In this document: positions 1 to 12,850 of the stretch, piece after piece
Layout: each line of letters begins with the position of its first letter
Position numbering within the stretch: position 1 is the stretch's first letter
Origin: Unio delphinus
Taxonomy: Eukaryota; Mollusca; Bivalvia; Unionida; Unionidae
Length of the DNA stretch: 64,000 nucleotides
Assembly (NCBI GenBank): GCA_029339505.1
Contig: JAQISU010000070.1
Span: forward strand, 3,959,501-4,023,500
Direction: 5' to 3'
Translations under genes and position numbers: made by a program
Notes under the pieces: model-generated
What the model was told of the DNA's origin: nothing
The model's database searches: none
What the model saw: only the letters and a program-made list of their open reading frames with translations

Positions 1-546
1 CAATCATAAAAATACAAACATATGCAACTTGATTTCAGCTACGAACGATCGATGAGTTAGTCATAACATTTACTGCAGCTGCGGACGTTAAAGCGATATC
101 AAGCCAAACAAACTGGCTGTTCACGTTTTAAAAATCAAACTTGTTATATCCCAGTGGTTACACCAGAATATCTAAATAAATTAAATACCCCCTTGAATAA
201 AAGCTATTGCATTATGGCAATTTATTCAAACGGCCATTATTGTTTGTGACGTTTTGGATTAAGGTGAACTGAAAGTGGAGCAATACGATGCTTTGTGGGC
301 AAGTTTTGTTGAAGGGTTTTGATACAGTCAAGCCATGTCTGTTTTGATCAGATAATGCAGAGTGTTCTAAATATACACCCACTGTCTGGATACATCACAG
401 CGTAATAATAATGATAGCATCATTACCACTTCATTTGGCCCAGTCTGTTACATAGCAGGATGGAATATATTGGGAACTTGCGTTTCTTCCTCAATTATGC
501 TACGCAGATCATTCTGTATTCAAAACTATTGTATCACAGATCGTCC
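1..546. other. Host intergenic DNA, no feature seen
   Basis: AT-rich sequence with no open frame of note and no recognisable repeat. It ends at the GT tract that forms the tail of the SINE to its right. Confidence 0.5.
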
Positions 547-890
547 GTGTGTGTGTGTGTGTGTGATTTAGACTTAACACACCTTTAACAATTTTCCAGT
601 TTTATCGTTACGATGTCTTTAGTGTGGCAGTTTAAAGTGATGTCTAGCACATGTACCATGATGTACCACCCACATTATCCTTACATCAGGCCGACCAGTC
701 CTAACACTAACACTAACCCTAACCCTAACCCTGACCAGTCCTAACACTAACCCTAACCCTATCCCTGACCAGTCCTAACACTAACCGCCTGAGCGCCTAA
801 CGAGGCAGCTGTTAATACCATTTGTATAAGTCTTTAGTATGATTCGGCCAGGGTTTGAACCTGCATCTGGGTCGGACGCTCTAACCTTTA
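547..890 (-). repeat. tRNA-derived SINE, family 1, with GT/CA tail
   Basis: Read on the minus strand, the element starts near 890 with a tRNA-like head (B-box-like GGTTCAAACCC near 855). It runs through a body containing TAGGCGCTCAG and the block GGACTGGTC, and ends in a CA run (GT on the plus strand, 547-565). The same order of blocks occurs at 42790-43096 and 59340-59646, which is what defines the family. In this copy the middle is expanded: the CTAACACTAACC block has grown into TAACCC repeats between about 703 and 784. The 3' tail is itself a microsatellite. Confidence 0.7.
703..784. repeat. Telomere-like TAACCC tract inside a SINE
   Basis: Three rounds of a block made of GACCAGTCCTAACACTAACC followed by one to three CCCTAA units. 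The flanking SINE blocks are unexpanded in the copies at 42.8 kb and 59.5 kb. The tract therefore looks like local expansion of a SINE segment, not a chromosome-end relic. Confidence 0.65.
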
Positions 891-893
891 TTA

Positions 894-3800
894 TATGACA
901 GATTGTATGCAATAGTTTTGTATCGCAGATTGTCTGTTATTCAAAAGAAGCATTTTAGGCTTTAGCTTCCTCAATGGAAACCTTTTTAACTGAATTTTGT
1001 ATGGAAATCTTTTAAATAGAATTTTGTATATCATTCAACAAATTTTTTCTTCTGTTAAACCGCAGCTGTCTCGAAAAGAAATCTCAAAGCATTCAAATTG
1101 AGAGTTGCTCTTCATGGCAAAGAAATATTTGAATACATTATCAACATATTTGCATGTTCCCTTTTTAAAAAGGTGTTGAGGGTCAGTTTATATAGCTATG
1201 TTAAGTGACATGAACCGTTGATTTTTTACTTGCAATCCTTGTAGCTTGGCATGATGTAGGTTGACAAATTAGATATATATCTTCTAGATATAATTACGAA
1301 TTGCTTGTAAATAACACTGGTAAGTTTTAATATAAAATAAATTTGTTTTAAACATTAATCTAAGAGGATATATAGAAGTACGGGAAAAGTGTACACAACT
1401 TTGTCAAGACATTAACGACCTGCCGTAAGTCGGCTCCAAAGGCTAAGTAGTGCTGTTTTTTTTTTCAACTTAATAAACGTTGCACAGTACGTGGCACATG
1501 CAGTTTCTCGATTCTTTTGGCCAAAATAATGTGAAGTCTTAAACTAATCAAAGCCTGGCTGATTTTGAAATAAGTTTTTTTGGGCGATTCTGATGACAGG
1601 CTGCATTTTGTTTCAGTTTTAATCACGTGACCATTATTATGGAAAACGGAACATACAATTTAAGAAATCATTTGTACCAAAATAGTGGGCAAGCCATGGT
1701 TTCTTTTTCGTCTTGAAATATTTCAGTGTATCTTATCACAAAAATATGGTGTTTCAAAACTTGAAATACATTTACGTTTTATAATTTCTTCTCCCAAAAT
1801 GTAAATACCACACATGCGCGCACGTGCGTCTAAGGCACGATTGATTAGAATAGAAAGCTACAAAGTTATGATTTATTGATTTATATGGAGAAAAAGTCAT
1901 ACTGAAGCTAAAATCATTTGCACAACGTTTAAAATCTAAGATTGGTAATTTATGTAACTAGATTTTTGAAATGTTTTTGGTACGTGTGAAAAGATGTAAA
2001 GTTAAGTTTCTTGGGTCACGTTTTCCTTATCGCTGAAATGAATTTAGGAATGTTAATGTAAGGATATCCATGAAACTGGAATTTATTCTGGGAATCATTG
2101 CTAAGATATCAACAGCACCGCAGTGCCATTCGAGTTCCTCATAAAATATTTCACTCAGTAGTTTTAAATTACCACAAGTATTTGATGAATGAAACGAATG
2201 CTAAAACTTCACGATTTCTTATGGACGGCAAAGTGATTGTGCAACCGCAAATGCACCATAAACCGATTTAATTGAAATTTTGACATCAATTAATTGATCG
2301 TACTCCTGCAAGGTATATGTAAATAATTGCCTTTTCTTTGCATATCACAACCAAGTTTGTCGAAATGATATCAATAATTGACAATAACACTTTTAAAAGA
2401 CCCCCACCCCCACGCCACATCCACGAACCGGTATGACCATTAAATCTAAAATTCTTTTGAATGATTGTGATTTCTCGGGTTCCTACATCAGACGCTGATT
2501 GTCTATGTATTGTGATTCCCTGTGTCTGTCCCTCTGTCTCTCTCTTTCATCCTGTTGAAATGATGTCATGATGCACTTTTTTTTAAAGTCCAGTATATAA
2601 TGCTGCCTATCAATCAAAATGTAAGAAGCGTTTGTTATTTTAGGTAAAGCTTTATGTATCAATGGTTGGGGCATATGGTTCAAACTGATGATTGTGTACC
2701 CTAGACAACCTTTAGCAGTAAGGATGAGGCCAATCAGGTGTCTGCGCACACAACTCCGCACTCAATTCTAGCAGATAACGTACTATCTCTACTCAAGCTA
2801 GATCAATCTGTCCGACACAAACATCGGTTAATTAGGAGATGCTATTAATCTGGAACTATGAGGTTTTGTGGAACGGATGTAACAGTAAACATGCAATACA
2901 GTTAGGGTGTATACACACTGTTGAAAATTTAGTTTACTTTGATCAGACATTTCAATTAGGACCACCCAGAAAAAGAGTTTATGAAGGCGGATTCAGTTGT
3001 AATATATGAGCTAAGATGTTTCTAATGTAGAGAATTCCAGGGTAATGATGTGAATATTATCCCTAAGAAGTAATCACGTGTTGGTTTTATGTTACTTGTT
3101 TATCGAGAACCTTGCAGTTGAACTGCTATGACAGTAATACTATGTACGAGTGATGTGCATGGGCAGGATGTTGCTATTATTGAGTTCCATTTTATTTTAA
3201 GTCTTGCAAGAATGTAGCACCTAACCTGTACATGTAAATCTCCGTAGACATACACCATATAATGGGTAATAAGAACGTGTACACCATTATGTCTCTTGGA
3301 AAGGGCAACTCGTTAGTATATTTTAAGAACTCGCGGTACTAATGATATGAAAAATGGGAACCAGTCTAGTAATTGGTGAAGATAAAACAGTAAATGTGGG
3401 TTTGGCTCTCCAAGATCCGTTGATAATGAAAATAAGAGTTAAGGAAAAATAATTTTAAGAGCTCATCCTAGTTGTAACTGAAAAGAAGAGAAATCGTTCT
3501 ATTGATATAATTTCAGTCCCTTTACAAGCTTGTTTAAAAGACTTCTATTGAAATCAGCATGAAATCTGACTCCTTGATGTGGTATTGAAAGCGTGTTTTT
3601 AAAACACGTACATCAAGAGAATTCTGGGGGTCAAATGTTTTGTTTCTACACAGAAGCTGTCATTAAGGATGTGTCTATAATGATAAAAATAAGTTTGATA
3701 ATGAGCACGCATAAATTTTAAATGATTGAATATTTAATATATTTGTATTTGTTTATTATGGGAACTGAATCAGTACCATGAGTCCTTTAGGAAGGCTGTG

Positions 3801-4019
3801 CAAATCATATTTGTATAACAACAGTTTATCGTCTGAAGATTCGAGTACAACACTTGTAAAAAAAAACGTGTTGTCCATCATTTCATTGTTAGTTTCAGTA
3901 AAATGGATGTATTTAGCATCTCTGTAGAAGACATTTCGTGTTACGTGCTCGCAGCTATCAAATAAACTATTTAGCGTACCTGGAATGAAGGGTTGTGTAT
4001 TATTCATCAGTTCTAAGTA
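894..4019. other. Host intergenic DNA, no gene seen
   Basis: About 3.1 kb of AT-rich single-copy-looking sequence. Open frames at 2483-2761 and 3756-4025 (minus) have no domain-like character, and the first runs through a CT-rich simple stretch. There is no splice-bounded coding pattern that I can support. Confidence 0.45.
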
Positions 4020-4135
4020 TATCACCGTATCATATAACTATATAGTGTACCACCGTATCATATAACTGTGTAGTGTATGACCGTATCATATAACTGTTCA
4101 TTGTATCACCATATTATATAATTGTTTAGTGGTGC
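4020..4135. repeat. Short tandem repeat, unit about 36 bp
   Basis: Three to four imperfect units built on ACCGTATCATATAACTG followed by a variable TAGTGTA segment. Confidence 0.6.
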
Positions 4136-5223
4136 AGTCTTTTACGTATATATGCCAAAGACGAATGCTGTGAAAGCCACACAAATGACATAACGGTATT
4201 TAAGTATTTATTAATTCTTAACTGAACTGATTTTGCATGTTTGATATTAGACTGTATTAGATATGCTGAAAAGTTTACCAAAATCGTAAAACTTGTAATA
4301 ATGTTCTTTTGTTGCTGTAATTTAGCTCACACTTCTTATTAATGAGATTAAAGCAAGATTGAGCATATGCTATTAGGTGGTATTGTGAGAACATAAAATT
4401 GAAACCCCAAACTTTTATCTAAACACACCCGTTACTGCTTTGTGTCTAATTAATAAGGGCGCTATTATATATCTCTGTCAGATTAATGTTTGAACCTTGA
4501 CACACTTTGCTGGCATTCATTTATTTATTTCTTATATAATTGCAATTCTAAAATTGTAAGCCTCTATACACATTTTGATCAATTGTATTTGCCAGCGATA
4601 AAACAGTGTCTGATTGTGATCTGATATATTTGTCAGCAATAAAAAGCCTTGTCTAATTATGACACAATAGCTGCCAAATCATGGGCATCAACATTAAAAT
4701 TGGCATATGATCCCACGCAAACAGAAAGGCTTTCTTCTTGAATAAGAAAATGACAGAATGGGTTCAGACAGGCAGCTTAATAACTATCCCCTGATGAGTT
4801 GTGACCCATTGAGGATGTGAGTGACAGTGAGGAATTCTGAGGTCCAGTGTGCCCTTCTGTATGTTGTAAGAGGTGACTAATAGCGGTAACTCTTTTGATC
4901 TGGATGCTTCCCCAGATGGTATTCAAAATAAGAATGCACTTTTTCTGAGGATTTTTGCATTTTGAATGCGTATTGTAAGGTTTTTACCGTTTTACCTTGC
5001 ACTTTTTCTGACGATGTTTGCATTTTGAATGTGTATTGTAAGGATTTTACCATGTTTTGCCTTTATCTCTAGTTTGATATCCCCTTTTCTTGATGCTTGA
5101 ACTTACTAGTTTTGTATCCCTTTTTGGGGATACTTGAACTTACTAGTTTTGTATCCCTTTTTGGGGATGCTTGAATTTAATCAGGAGTATATAGCTAGGA
5201 TTTCTGCTAATATGCCCTTAAGC
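4136..5223. other. Host intergenic DNA with two small duplications
   Basis: No gene seen. At 4930-5060 a block of about 72 bp starting GCACTTTTTCTGA is present twice. At 5097-5170 a 37-bp block starting CTTGAACTTACTAG is present twice. Confidence 0.5.
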
Positions 5224-5298
5224 TACATACATACATACATACATACATACATACATACATACATACATACATACATACATACATACATACATACATAC
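5224..5298. repeat. (ACAT)n microsatellite
   Basis: About 18 consecutive ACAT units, followed by GTGC-rich and CAGAC-rich degenerate steps up to about 5370. Confidence 0.95.
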
Positions 5299-5682
5299 GT
5301 GTACGTGCGTGCGTGCAGATAGACAGCCACGCAGACAGGTAGGAAGGCAGCCGGGCAGCCAGACGACTTTCGAAAAGAGAAAATGACGTGCTTTATTTAG
5401 ATGGTATATCTTTTATCTTTGACAAACTTTATTTTATGAAAGAAACGAACAATGAACGTCACATTTTCTGGACGCTTTAGGCTTTGTTCGTTAACAATAA
5501 CTTTCCATTGAGCCTGTTGGCACCAGTACATGACATAAAATTCACCGTTTGTAGCACTTATTTATTATAAAGAGATATTGAAATATATCAGATTGAGAAA
5601 AAGTATATCGTCACAGTGACGATATCACCTTTGGAACTCCTTTGTCTTTCCATTATCGAAATGCATCTATTCCTACGTGTAG

Positions 5683-5685
<3 letters not shown>
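5299..5685. other. Host intergenic DNA, no feature seen
   Basis: Degenerate CAGACAGC-type steps after the microsatellite, then AT-rich DNA without open frames. Confidence 0.45.

Positions 5686-5754
<69 letters not shown>
5686..5754. repeat. (CT)n(CA)n compound microsatellite
   Basis: CT run 5686-5734 passing directly into a CA run 5735-5754. The open frames through it on both strands are products of the repeat. Confidence 0.95.
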
Positions 5755-5755
<1 letters not shown>

Positions 5756-6690
5756 CTCTGGATGTACAGATCTTAAAATGTATGAAAAGTGTGAACCCCC
5801 CAAGTGTTCATTTACGTTATCAATGAGGCAACATCATCAAAAACTAAAATGAAACTCCGCGTAGGATGCAGGTTTTAACTTTGATGAATTATGCAACTTG
5901 TCACTGATTCAGCAAGCATAGCCCTTCGATATTCTTTCTCTGTGTTCAATACATTTTCAGGAAAACGTTTAATTTTATTAATTGACCTTTTAAACATTGG
6001 TTAAGTGGCGATTTTAACTCTCGTCATCATTAGAATAATGCTTTAAAACGATGGAGAAGTCAAGCATGTATGAATGGTTGATTGCAATCTGAAACTAGGT
6101 GACAATCGAAATTTTGGGTACTTCGTCGGTTACTGTACTAGACAACAAGCTTACCAATTAAACAAAATAAAGAATCAATCTCCTCTAAAGTAAACTCCCA
6201 ATTATTTCATTATTTTGTTATACAATATTTCGTACTGAAGCCCATCTGATACGACCGTTTTGTAATGTTTCTACTGTACCCCCACTTCAACAATTTTCAC
6301 TCTATCAATTTGCCCAATTAATAAATGTGATAACGAAAGTATTTTTAAAAGGTCTTTGCTGTCGTACGAAAACAGTTTTCAATTTGTCAGAATATATAAA
6401 TTGAAGCATAATATGTACAAGTTAAATTTTTAAAAAGTCACTTCACTAAGATTACTGCAAAATTTTCAGAACTTTTTTATGTCGATGCAGTAATGCAGTC
6501 GTTAGTCACATTAACGTAGAATGAATAACACCAATTTTATATAATGCAAAGATAACACGGCTCTTATTAGTAAATCTATGAAAATATTTCACTCGGATAG
6601 AGTTGAAACCTTTTGTATTGTAACTCTCGGGACAAGGCTATGTTTCCACTTAACTCTTGAACTAGTTCTTTATATATACTGAAAAATGTA
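5755..6690. other. Host intergenic DNA, no feature seen
   Basis: AT-rich, no coding or repeat structure recognised. Confidence 0.45.
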
Positions 6691-6702
6691 GTGTGTGTGT
6701 GT

Positions 6703-6741
<39 letters not shown>
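6691..6741. repeat. (GT)n microsatellite
   Basis: About 25 GT units with one GTAT interruption. Confidence 0.95.
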
Positions 6742-6742
<1 letters not shown>

Positions 6743-7407
6743 CGGTAATTTTAAAGTACATGTATACCCAACTATCTTAAGGACCCTCTTGATGCATCAA
6801 CGTGAGAAAAGAATGTTCTCACTCAAAATAGTTCTTTGAATGTGCATTTCAAACATTGAAAAGTTTATGTAGTCATTTGCTTGAGCATCAAACTAGTTCC
6901 TACTTTTCTATTTTGCTCAAGTCATTTTAGATAAATGCTTATACAGATTGATAGATCGACTTATTTTCTGTGTAGTGAAATCGGTGAGAGCTCGGTCCTT
7001 TTCGCATACATGTGCTTGCAATAAAGCGTATCACGTGGCTCTCTACTGTAGTGCCAGATATTGATAACTAGAACGCATTCCAATGGATACTTAAAAACAA
7101 AAGACGATATAATGTATCTTTGTGTTCCGAATGACACCAAAACGTGTTACTACGGCGCTGCGTCAAGTCATGTGTTAACGCTGAAATCTGTAAGACTTGC
7201 ACATTAAGGGTTTGGATTCATGACATGTAATAAATACGCAGTATGGTATTCATGCAATTCTCTCCTTCTGGTACACGAATTAATCAGATCTGACCCCATT
7301 CTTCAGTTGGGACAGTTGCCATATTGTATGATATTTATTGACTTAAAAAGCCTTTGGACAATTAACGTTAAATTGACCGTGAATTCGGATTCACCGGAAT
7401 GTAAGTA

Positions 7408-7409
<2 letters not shown>
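6742..7409. other. Host intergenic DNA, no feature seen
   Basis: No coding pattern; the open frame at 7220-7408 has no features. Confidence 0.45.

Positions 7410-7463
<54 letters not shown>
7410..7463. repeat. (CT)n microsatellite
   Basis: About 27 uninterrupted CT units. Confidence 0.95.
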
Positions 7464-7466
<3 letters not shown>

Positions 7467-7790
7467 AACTTGATGCCGAAACAATTCCAGTAAGAAAGAT
7501 AATCAAATCTTAAATGGGTGAAGGGGCCGATGCTTTAATGGAATGAGGATGGAACTTTTATGAAAATAATTCCGGCTCACCAAAAGCTTGAACAAATTAT
7601 TATTCTAGAAAATTAATTATTCTTGCTCTGATTTGTAGGAGAAAAACAAACTATTTATAGCCATCATATGAGTTCATAATTGAATAAAAACATTATCTAG
7701 ATATAACCCAAACATATTTATTTGTATTGACTTCTCAGCGCTACAAGAAGTGTTGTGATAGATGAAGTCATTAATCTACAGTTGGACATA
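7464..7790. other. Host intergenic DNA, no feature seen
   Basis: AT-rich spacer leading into the tandem array that follows. Confidence 0.45.
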
Positions 7791-9845
7791 TACGACACAA
7801 GTACTGTGTATATCAAGTGTTGTGACATCTGCTCAGTATTAAGCGTTGTTGCATGCATGTACGGAGTGTTGGGGCATGTATTGAGTGTATTGAGTGTTTT
7901 TGCATGCATGTACTGATTATATTAAGTGTTTTGGAATGTGCTATGTATATTAATTGTTGTTACAATCATGTAATGAGTGTTGGGGTATTTACTCTGTGTA
8001 TTAAGTGTTGTGGCAAAAGTAATGGGTGTATTAAGTGCTATGACAAAAGTACTGGGTGTATTAAGTGTCATGACAAAAGCACTGGGTGTATTAAGTGTTA
8101 TAACAAAAGTACTGGGTGTATTAAATGTTATGACACAGCTACTCTGTATTAAGTGTTGTTGCATGCATGTACGGAGTGTTGGGGCATGTATTGAGTGTAT
8201 TGAGTGTTTCTGCATGCATGTACTGATTATATTAAGTGTTTTGGAATGTGCTATGCATATTAACTGTTGTTACAATCATGTAATGAGTGTTGGGGCATTT
8301 ACTCTGTGTATTAAGTGTTGTGGCAAAAGTAATGAGTGTATTAAGTGTTATGACACGAGAACTGGGTGTATTAAGTGTTATGACACAAGAACTGGGTGTA
8401 TTAAGTATTGTGACATAACTACTGGGTGTATTAAGTGTTGTGACAAAAGTACTGAGTGCATTAAGTGTTGTGACATAAGTACTGGGTGTATTAAATGTTG
8501 TGACATAAGTACTGGGTGTAGTAAGTGTTATGACAAACGTACTGGGTGTATTAAGTGTTATGACAAAAGTACTGGGTGTAGTAAGTGTTATGACAAAGTA
8601 CTGGGTGTATTAAGTGTTATGACAAAAGTGCTGGGTGTATTAAGTGTTGTGACAGTACTGGGTGTATTAAGTGTTATGACACAAGTACTGGGTGTATTAA
8701 GTGTTATGACAAAAGTACTGGGTGTATTAGTATTAAGTGTTGTGACAAAAGTACTATTTGTATTAAGTGCTATGACAAAAGTACTGGGTGTATTAAGTGC
8801 TATGACACAAGAACCGGGTGTATTAAGTGTTGTGACATAAGTACTGGGTGTATTAAGTGCTGTGACAAAAGTACTGAGTGCATTAAGTGTTGTGACAAAA
8901 GTACTGAGTGCATTAAGTGTTGTGACATAAGTACTAGGTGTATTAAATGTTATGACACAGCTACTCTGTATTAAGTGTTGTTGCATGCATGTACGGAGTG
9001 TTGGGGCATGTACTGAGTGTATTAAGTGTTTTGGAATGTGCTATGTATATTAACTGTTGTTACAATCATGTACTGAGTGTTGGGGCATTTACTCCGTGTA
9101 TTAAATGTTATAACAAAAGTACTGGGTGTATTAAGTGTTATGACACAAGAACTGGGTGTATTAAGTGTTATGACAAAAGTACTGGGTGTATTAAGTGTTA
9201 TGACAAAAGTAATGGGTGAATTAAATGTTGTGACATAAGTACTGGGTGTATTAAGTGTTGTGACAAAAGTACTGAGTGCATTAAGTGTTGTGACATAAGT
9301 ACTGGGTGTATTAAGTGTTGTGACATAAGTACTGGGTGTATTAAGTGTCATGACAAAAGCACTGGGTGTATTAAGTGTTATAACAAAAGTACTGGGTGTA
9401 TTAAATGTTATGACACAGCTACTCTGTATTAAGTGTTGTTGCATGCATGTACGGAGTGTTGGGGCATGTACTGAGTGTATTAAGTGTTTTGGAATGTGCT
9501 ATGTATATTAACTGTTGTTACAATCATGTACTGAGTGTTGGGGCATTTACTCTGTGTATTAAGTGTTATAACAAAAGTACTGGGTGTTTTAAGTGTTCTG
9601 ACAAAAGTAATAGGTGTATTAAGTGTTGTGACAAAAGTACTTGTGTCCTATGACATGTACTGGGTGCATTATATGTTGTGATACAAGTTCTGGTATATAA
9701 GTGTTGTGATAAATTCTGGTATGTTAAGTGTTTTGACACAAGTACTGGTGCATTAAGTGTTGTAATGCATTACTGGGTGTATTAAATGTTGTAACGCATG
9801 TCCTGTGTATATTAAGTGTTGTAACGCATGTACTGGGTGTATCAA
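7791..9845. repeat. 2-kb minisatellite, 30-bp unit with higher-order structure
   Basis: The basic unit is 30 bp (GTACTGGGTGTATTAAGTGT followed by TATGACAAAA and variants). A longer block beginning GCATGCATGTACGGAGTGTT is interspersed at 7851, 8161, 8983 and 9441, so the array is made of composite blocks of unequal length (about 310, 822 and 458 bp apart). Because 30 is divisible by three, long open frames exist on both strands (such as 7977-8840 plus and 9022-9444 minus), with CIKCYDKSTG-like or TLNTPSTFV-like repeats. I regard these as repeat artefacts and not genes: no frame covers the whole array and all lack a non-repeat part. Confidence 0.9.
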
Positions 9846-10689
9846 GAGTAATATATTATTATATTGAACAAGCATTGCGCTCGAGTTTCAGTTCTGTATC
9901 ATTCGTCACATTGAATTTATCAAATTTATTCTTAAAAACGTTGATAAAGTGGTGTCAAGTATTTTCAAGAAGGCATGCAGAACATCACAGTTTTATTAAC
10001 GGGTCAAAATGAATGAGAAACGAACATTTTCTCTTTACGTAGCTAGCTTTGCATAAGTGAGTCGTTGTAAATAAAAGAAACAATTTTGACAGATCAGTTT
10101 TGTAGTTTATTATAGACACTTAAGCACAATAAGCTGAAAGAAGGATAAAAAAATAGACTGGGTGGGGACACAGATGAAAGAGATAATGAAAGGGTGTGGT
10201 TAAAATACGATATGCAGAAGAATATAACACCATCAAGGGAAACAAAAGAGTGTGGAGTCTCCAAATTTATGAGCATTTCAATAGCATAAAGGCAGAGTAT
10301 ATTGCTTGCAAATGTTGATATGTTAAATGCCTCAGATTTCGTCCTACCGACTTTGCCTTTTGTTCTTAAATTACCTATGTTTTTTTACCTATGTGATATA
10401 TTAGAATGCTGTACATTGTGGTTTCGCCAGAGGTTAGTCGGTCATGTCATTTAAGATTTCTACGTAATTAAGGGCTGTAATTAAGAGCTGTAATTTATGC
10501 ATTTACATTGTCCGTCCTACATTTAGAAATTTCGTTTTGTGCATGAAAACTTAAGTTATGCAGAATGTACGAGACTTAACAGAAAACTTACATTTGTGGT
10601 AAGTAAGAAGGGTAACAACGTCAAGTTCACAGTGACTAAAATATGAAATGTTTTCCACACAACACCATTAGGTTTTAGAAGCCCAACAT
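9846..10689. other. Host intergenic DNA, no gene seen
   Basis: AT-rich, no recognised feature. Poly-pyrimidine-like stretches on the minus strand around 10130-10250 generate a low-complexity open frame. Confidence 0.45.
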
Positions 10690-10766
10690 GGAACATACCG
10701 CTGCAAACATCGTAACAATATGACTGAACCATCCAAATCACACACACACGCGCGCGCGCGCGCGCC
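10690..10766 (+). repeat. 3' fragment of SINE family 1 with CA/CG tail
   Basis: ATCGTAACAATATGACTGAA followed by CCAAATCACACAC resembles the 3' end of the family copy at 42960-43040 and ends in a CA then CG dinucleotide run (10739-10766). Only the tail part is recognisable. Confidence 0.5.
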
Positions 10767-12119
10767 TGGAACAAAAGTTGTAGACAGTTTGCACAAGGGT
10801 TAATGAAGACCCCAGTCGATTTCATGATTGAGAAGTCAAAGGTCAAGTTCACTGTGACTGCAACAATGTTTGTGCATAACTTTAGTTCTACACTGCTCAC
10901 TTTGGTCAGACTTTGTATATGCCCTTCACTTGTGATATAATGGAGATATGTTGAATTTGGGGTCAAAGTGCGAAAGGTCGGGGTCTTCTCAATTATTGTT
11001 CTGGATAACGTTCCTTTTTACCAAAGCTCATGGATAACTGTCATATGCCGCAATACCTGAAGATTCTGGATTTTATTGGTCAGAGATCATAATAGTGGTT
11101 TCTGCAAAGTAACGCTAGCTCAATACTGCATACCTTGACAAACAATAATCAACCACTTCGACAAAACAACAACGTACAGAACATATCTTGTACAATATTT
11201 AGTGGAATAATGGGCTATTTCGAAAAAATTACAGCTACAGTAAAACGTACATTTAATTAAATAGTCTTAGATTAGCAGCTCATTGAAATGGAAGAATACA
11301 AATCATGCAAAGAACCAGTCACTAGATTTAAGGTCTTGGAAACAATGTTACTAAGAAGCTTAATAATATAGTTATGGCATGAGGCAAAGTCTAAATTAGG
11401 ACCAGACCAAGCCGCGAGTTCGAATTGATTGATTGTTACGATATGGGGTTCAACGAGGTCAGACATAGCATGACCCTGGAGTGACCGTGCATAGTAATGG
11501 TATCGTGCTATGTTATTTTCTCGTGTAGTGCAGAATTACTTTCACATTTGACCAAAAGCATGCACAGAAAACGTAATCAGTTTATTAGCACCTTTGTTAC
11601 AACAACAATTATTCCGTCTCGACTGGTTTACGTCGCACTTAACGTACCTGGAAAAAGTTTTCGTTTGACAATCTTTCGATAAATTAACCTCTGTCTGTGT
11701 AGGTTCACATAGCAGAACCTTGTCTAGAGAACATGATGAAAAAAGTGCATGTAACTTAAGGCGATCAAATAGAGTGGGCACCAGCTAAACAACCAAAATT
11801 ACAATAGACATACAATTTGTCTGGCTTCTTACATGAGCTCAGTACATGGTGATCTCCGGTAAAAGTACAGGCTATTTCTGTTTGTATTGCGTAAGATACA
11901 GCCAGACTATCTAAAAAAAAAACCACGCATGTTTGGGTGCATGTCAGGTTAATCAGGTTAACATACACCAAGACAACTTGAACCATATCCATGAAAACAT
12001 GGCCAAACATTGCACTCGGGTTCCGATTGAAGTATTAGAAGATCAGCAAACAAACCAAAAAGAAATAAAATTAACTTTTTATTCGGAGTGAAAACGTTTG
12101 TTTAGATAATTTCATGAAG
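10767..12119. other. Host intergenic DNA, probable old dispersed repeat at its left
   Basis: 10780-10980 contains AAAGGTCAAGTTCACTGTGA-type wording that also appears at 10618-10640. This suggests two parts of one interspersed repeat split by, or flanking, the SINE tail. The rest shows nothing. The minus-strand open frame 10556-10966 crosses the CG run and is not credible as a gene. Confidence 0.4.
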
Positions 12120-12183
12120 TTCCGGTCTGTGTTAATATGGTTCGGTCTGTGTTAATATGGTTCGGTCTGTGTTAATATGGTTC
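12120..12183. repeat. 20-bp tandem triplication
   Basis: TTCGGTCTGTGTTAATATGG is present three times in a row. Confidence 0.9.
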
Positions 12184-12579
12184 GGTAGTCTGCAATCGCT
12201 TGATAATGAGATGTAATTTTCTGCAGCAGTGCAACAAATGTTGAAATCCGCGCCTGAGTTAATTTAACTCTGTAATCTGTAACATAATGATTTCATGGTA
12301 AGATATAATTTTGTGCAATAGGGCAACAGATGCAGGGATCTGCACGTGCAGTTCTTGGTCATGCAACTTTATATGCATTGCAAATAACTTAGCCATGCTA
12401 TTACCGTAAGATCACAGAGTATTTCCTTTGGCGTCATGTTTCTCTGCTTTTGGCAGAGTCAAAGAATCCATCCAAATACTCCGCATGTCAGACAATATAG
12501 ATATGTCGTTCCCAACTCTTTTTGACCCTAAAATATAATTTGTTATGAGTCTCACGAACCCGAGTCCACATTTTGATCA
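12184..12579. other. Host intergenic DNA, no feature seen
   Basis: No coding or repeat structure recognised. Confidence 0.4.
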
Positions 12580-12850
12580 GCTTTGCCACCCTAAAAACAT
12601 CATGGTGACCATCCAGAACGTCCTCGCGACCCGGGGGTTGGGAACTATTGACGTAGATGGTGTTTGGTATTTTACGGCCAGCAAAGCAAATAGGTTTTTA
12701 AATGCCGAGGTGATTGCAGTAAAGTTCCTTGACCATGGGCACACCCAGTGGTGACCCGGCTGAATCCGATGGTTGTCCAACTGCAAATTGCACAGACCCG
12801 GATCTGCAGTCGCTTAATGCACCTGTTGATCTAGGTCTGTGCAGTTTGTA
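12580..12850 (-). repeat. Diverged dispersed repeat, SINE family 2
   Basis: The wording AAATAGGTTTTTAAATGCCGAGGTGATTGCAGT, here split across 12688-12720, is shared in diverged form with 33860-34050, 37150-37310 and 41690-41865. All four carry a TTTAGTGCC/ATGCCGAGG block and a downstream CAAGGACAC or equivalent. The family is tRNA-like on the minus strand in its better copy at 41.7 kb. Confidence 0.5.

Noticed and set aside
7977..8840. Long open frame of 287 codons and antisense frames in the 7.8-9.8 kb region
   Set aside because: All are translations of a 30-bp tandem repeat without stops; no non-repeat domain, no start context, several frames open at once.
10556..10966. 136-codon minus-strand frame
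   Set aside because: Crosses a CA/CG dinucleotide run and an interspersed repeat; no protein features.
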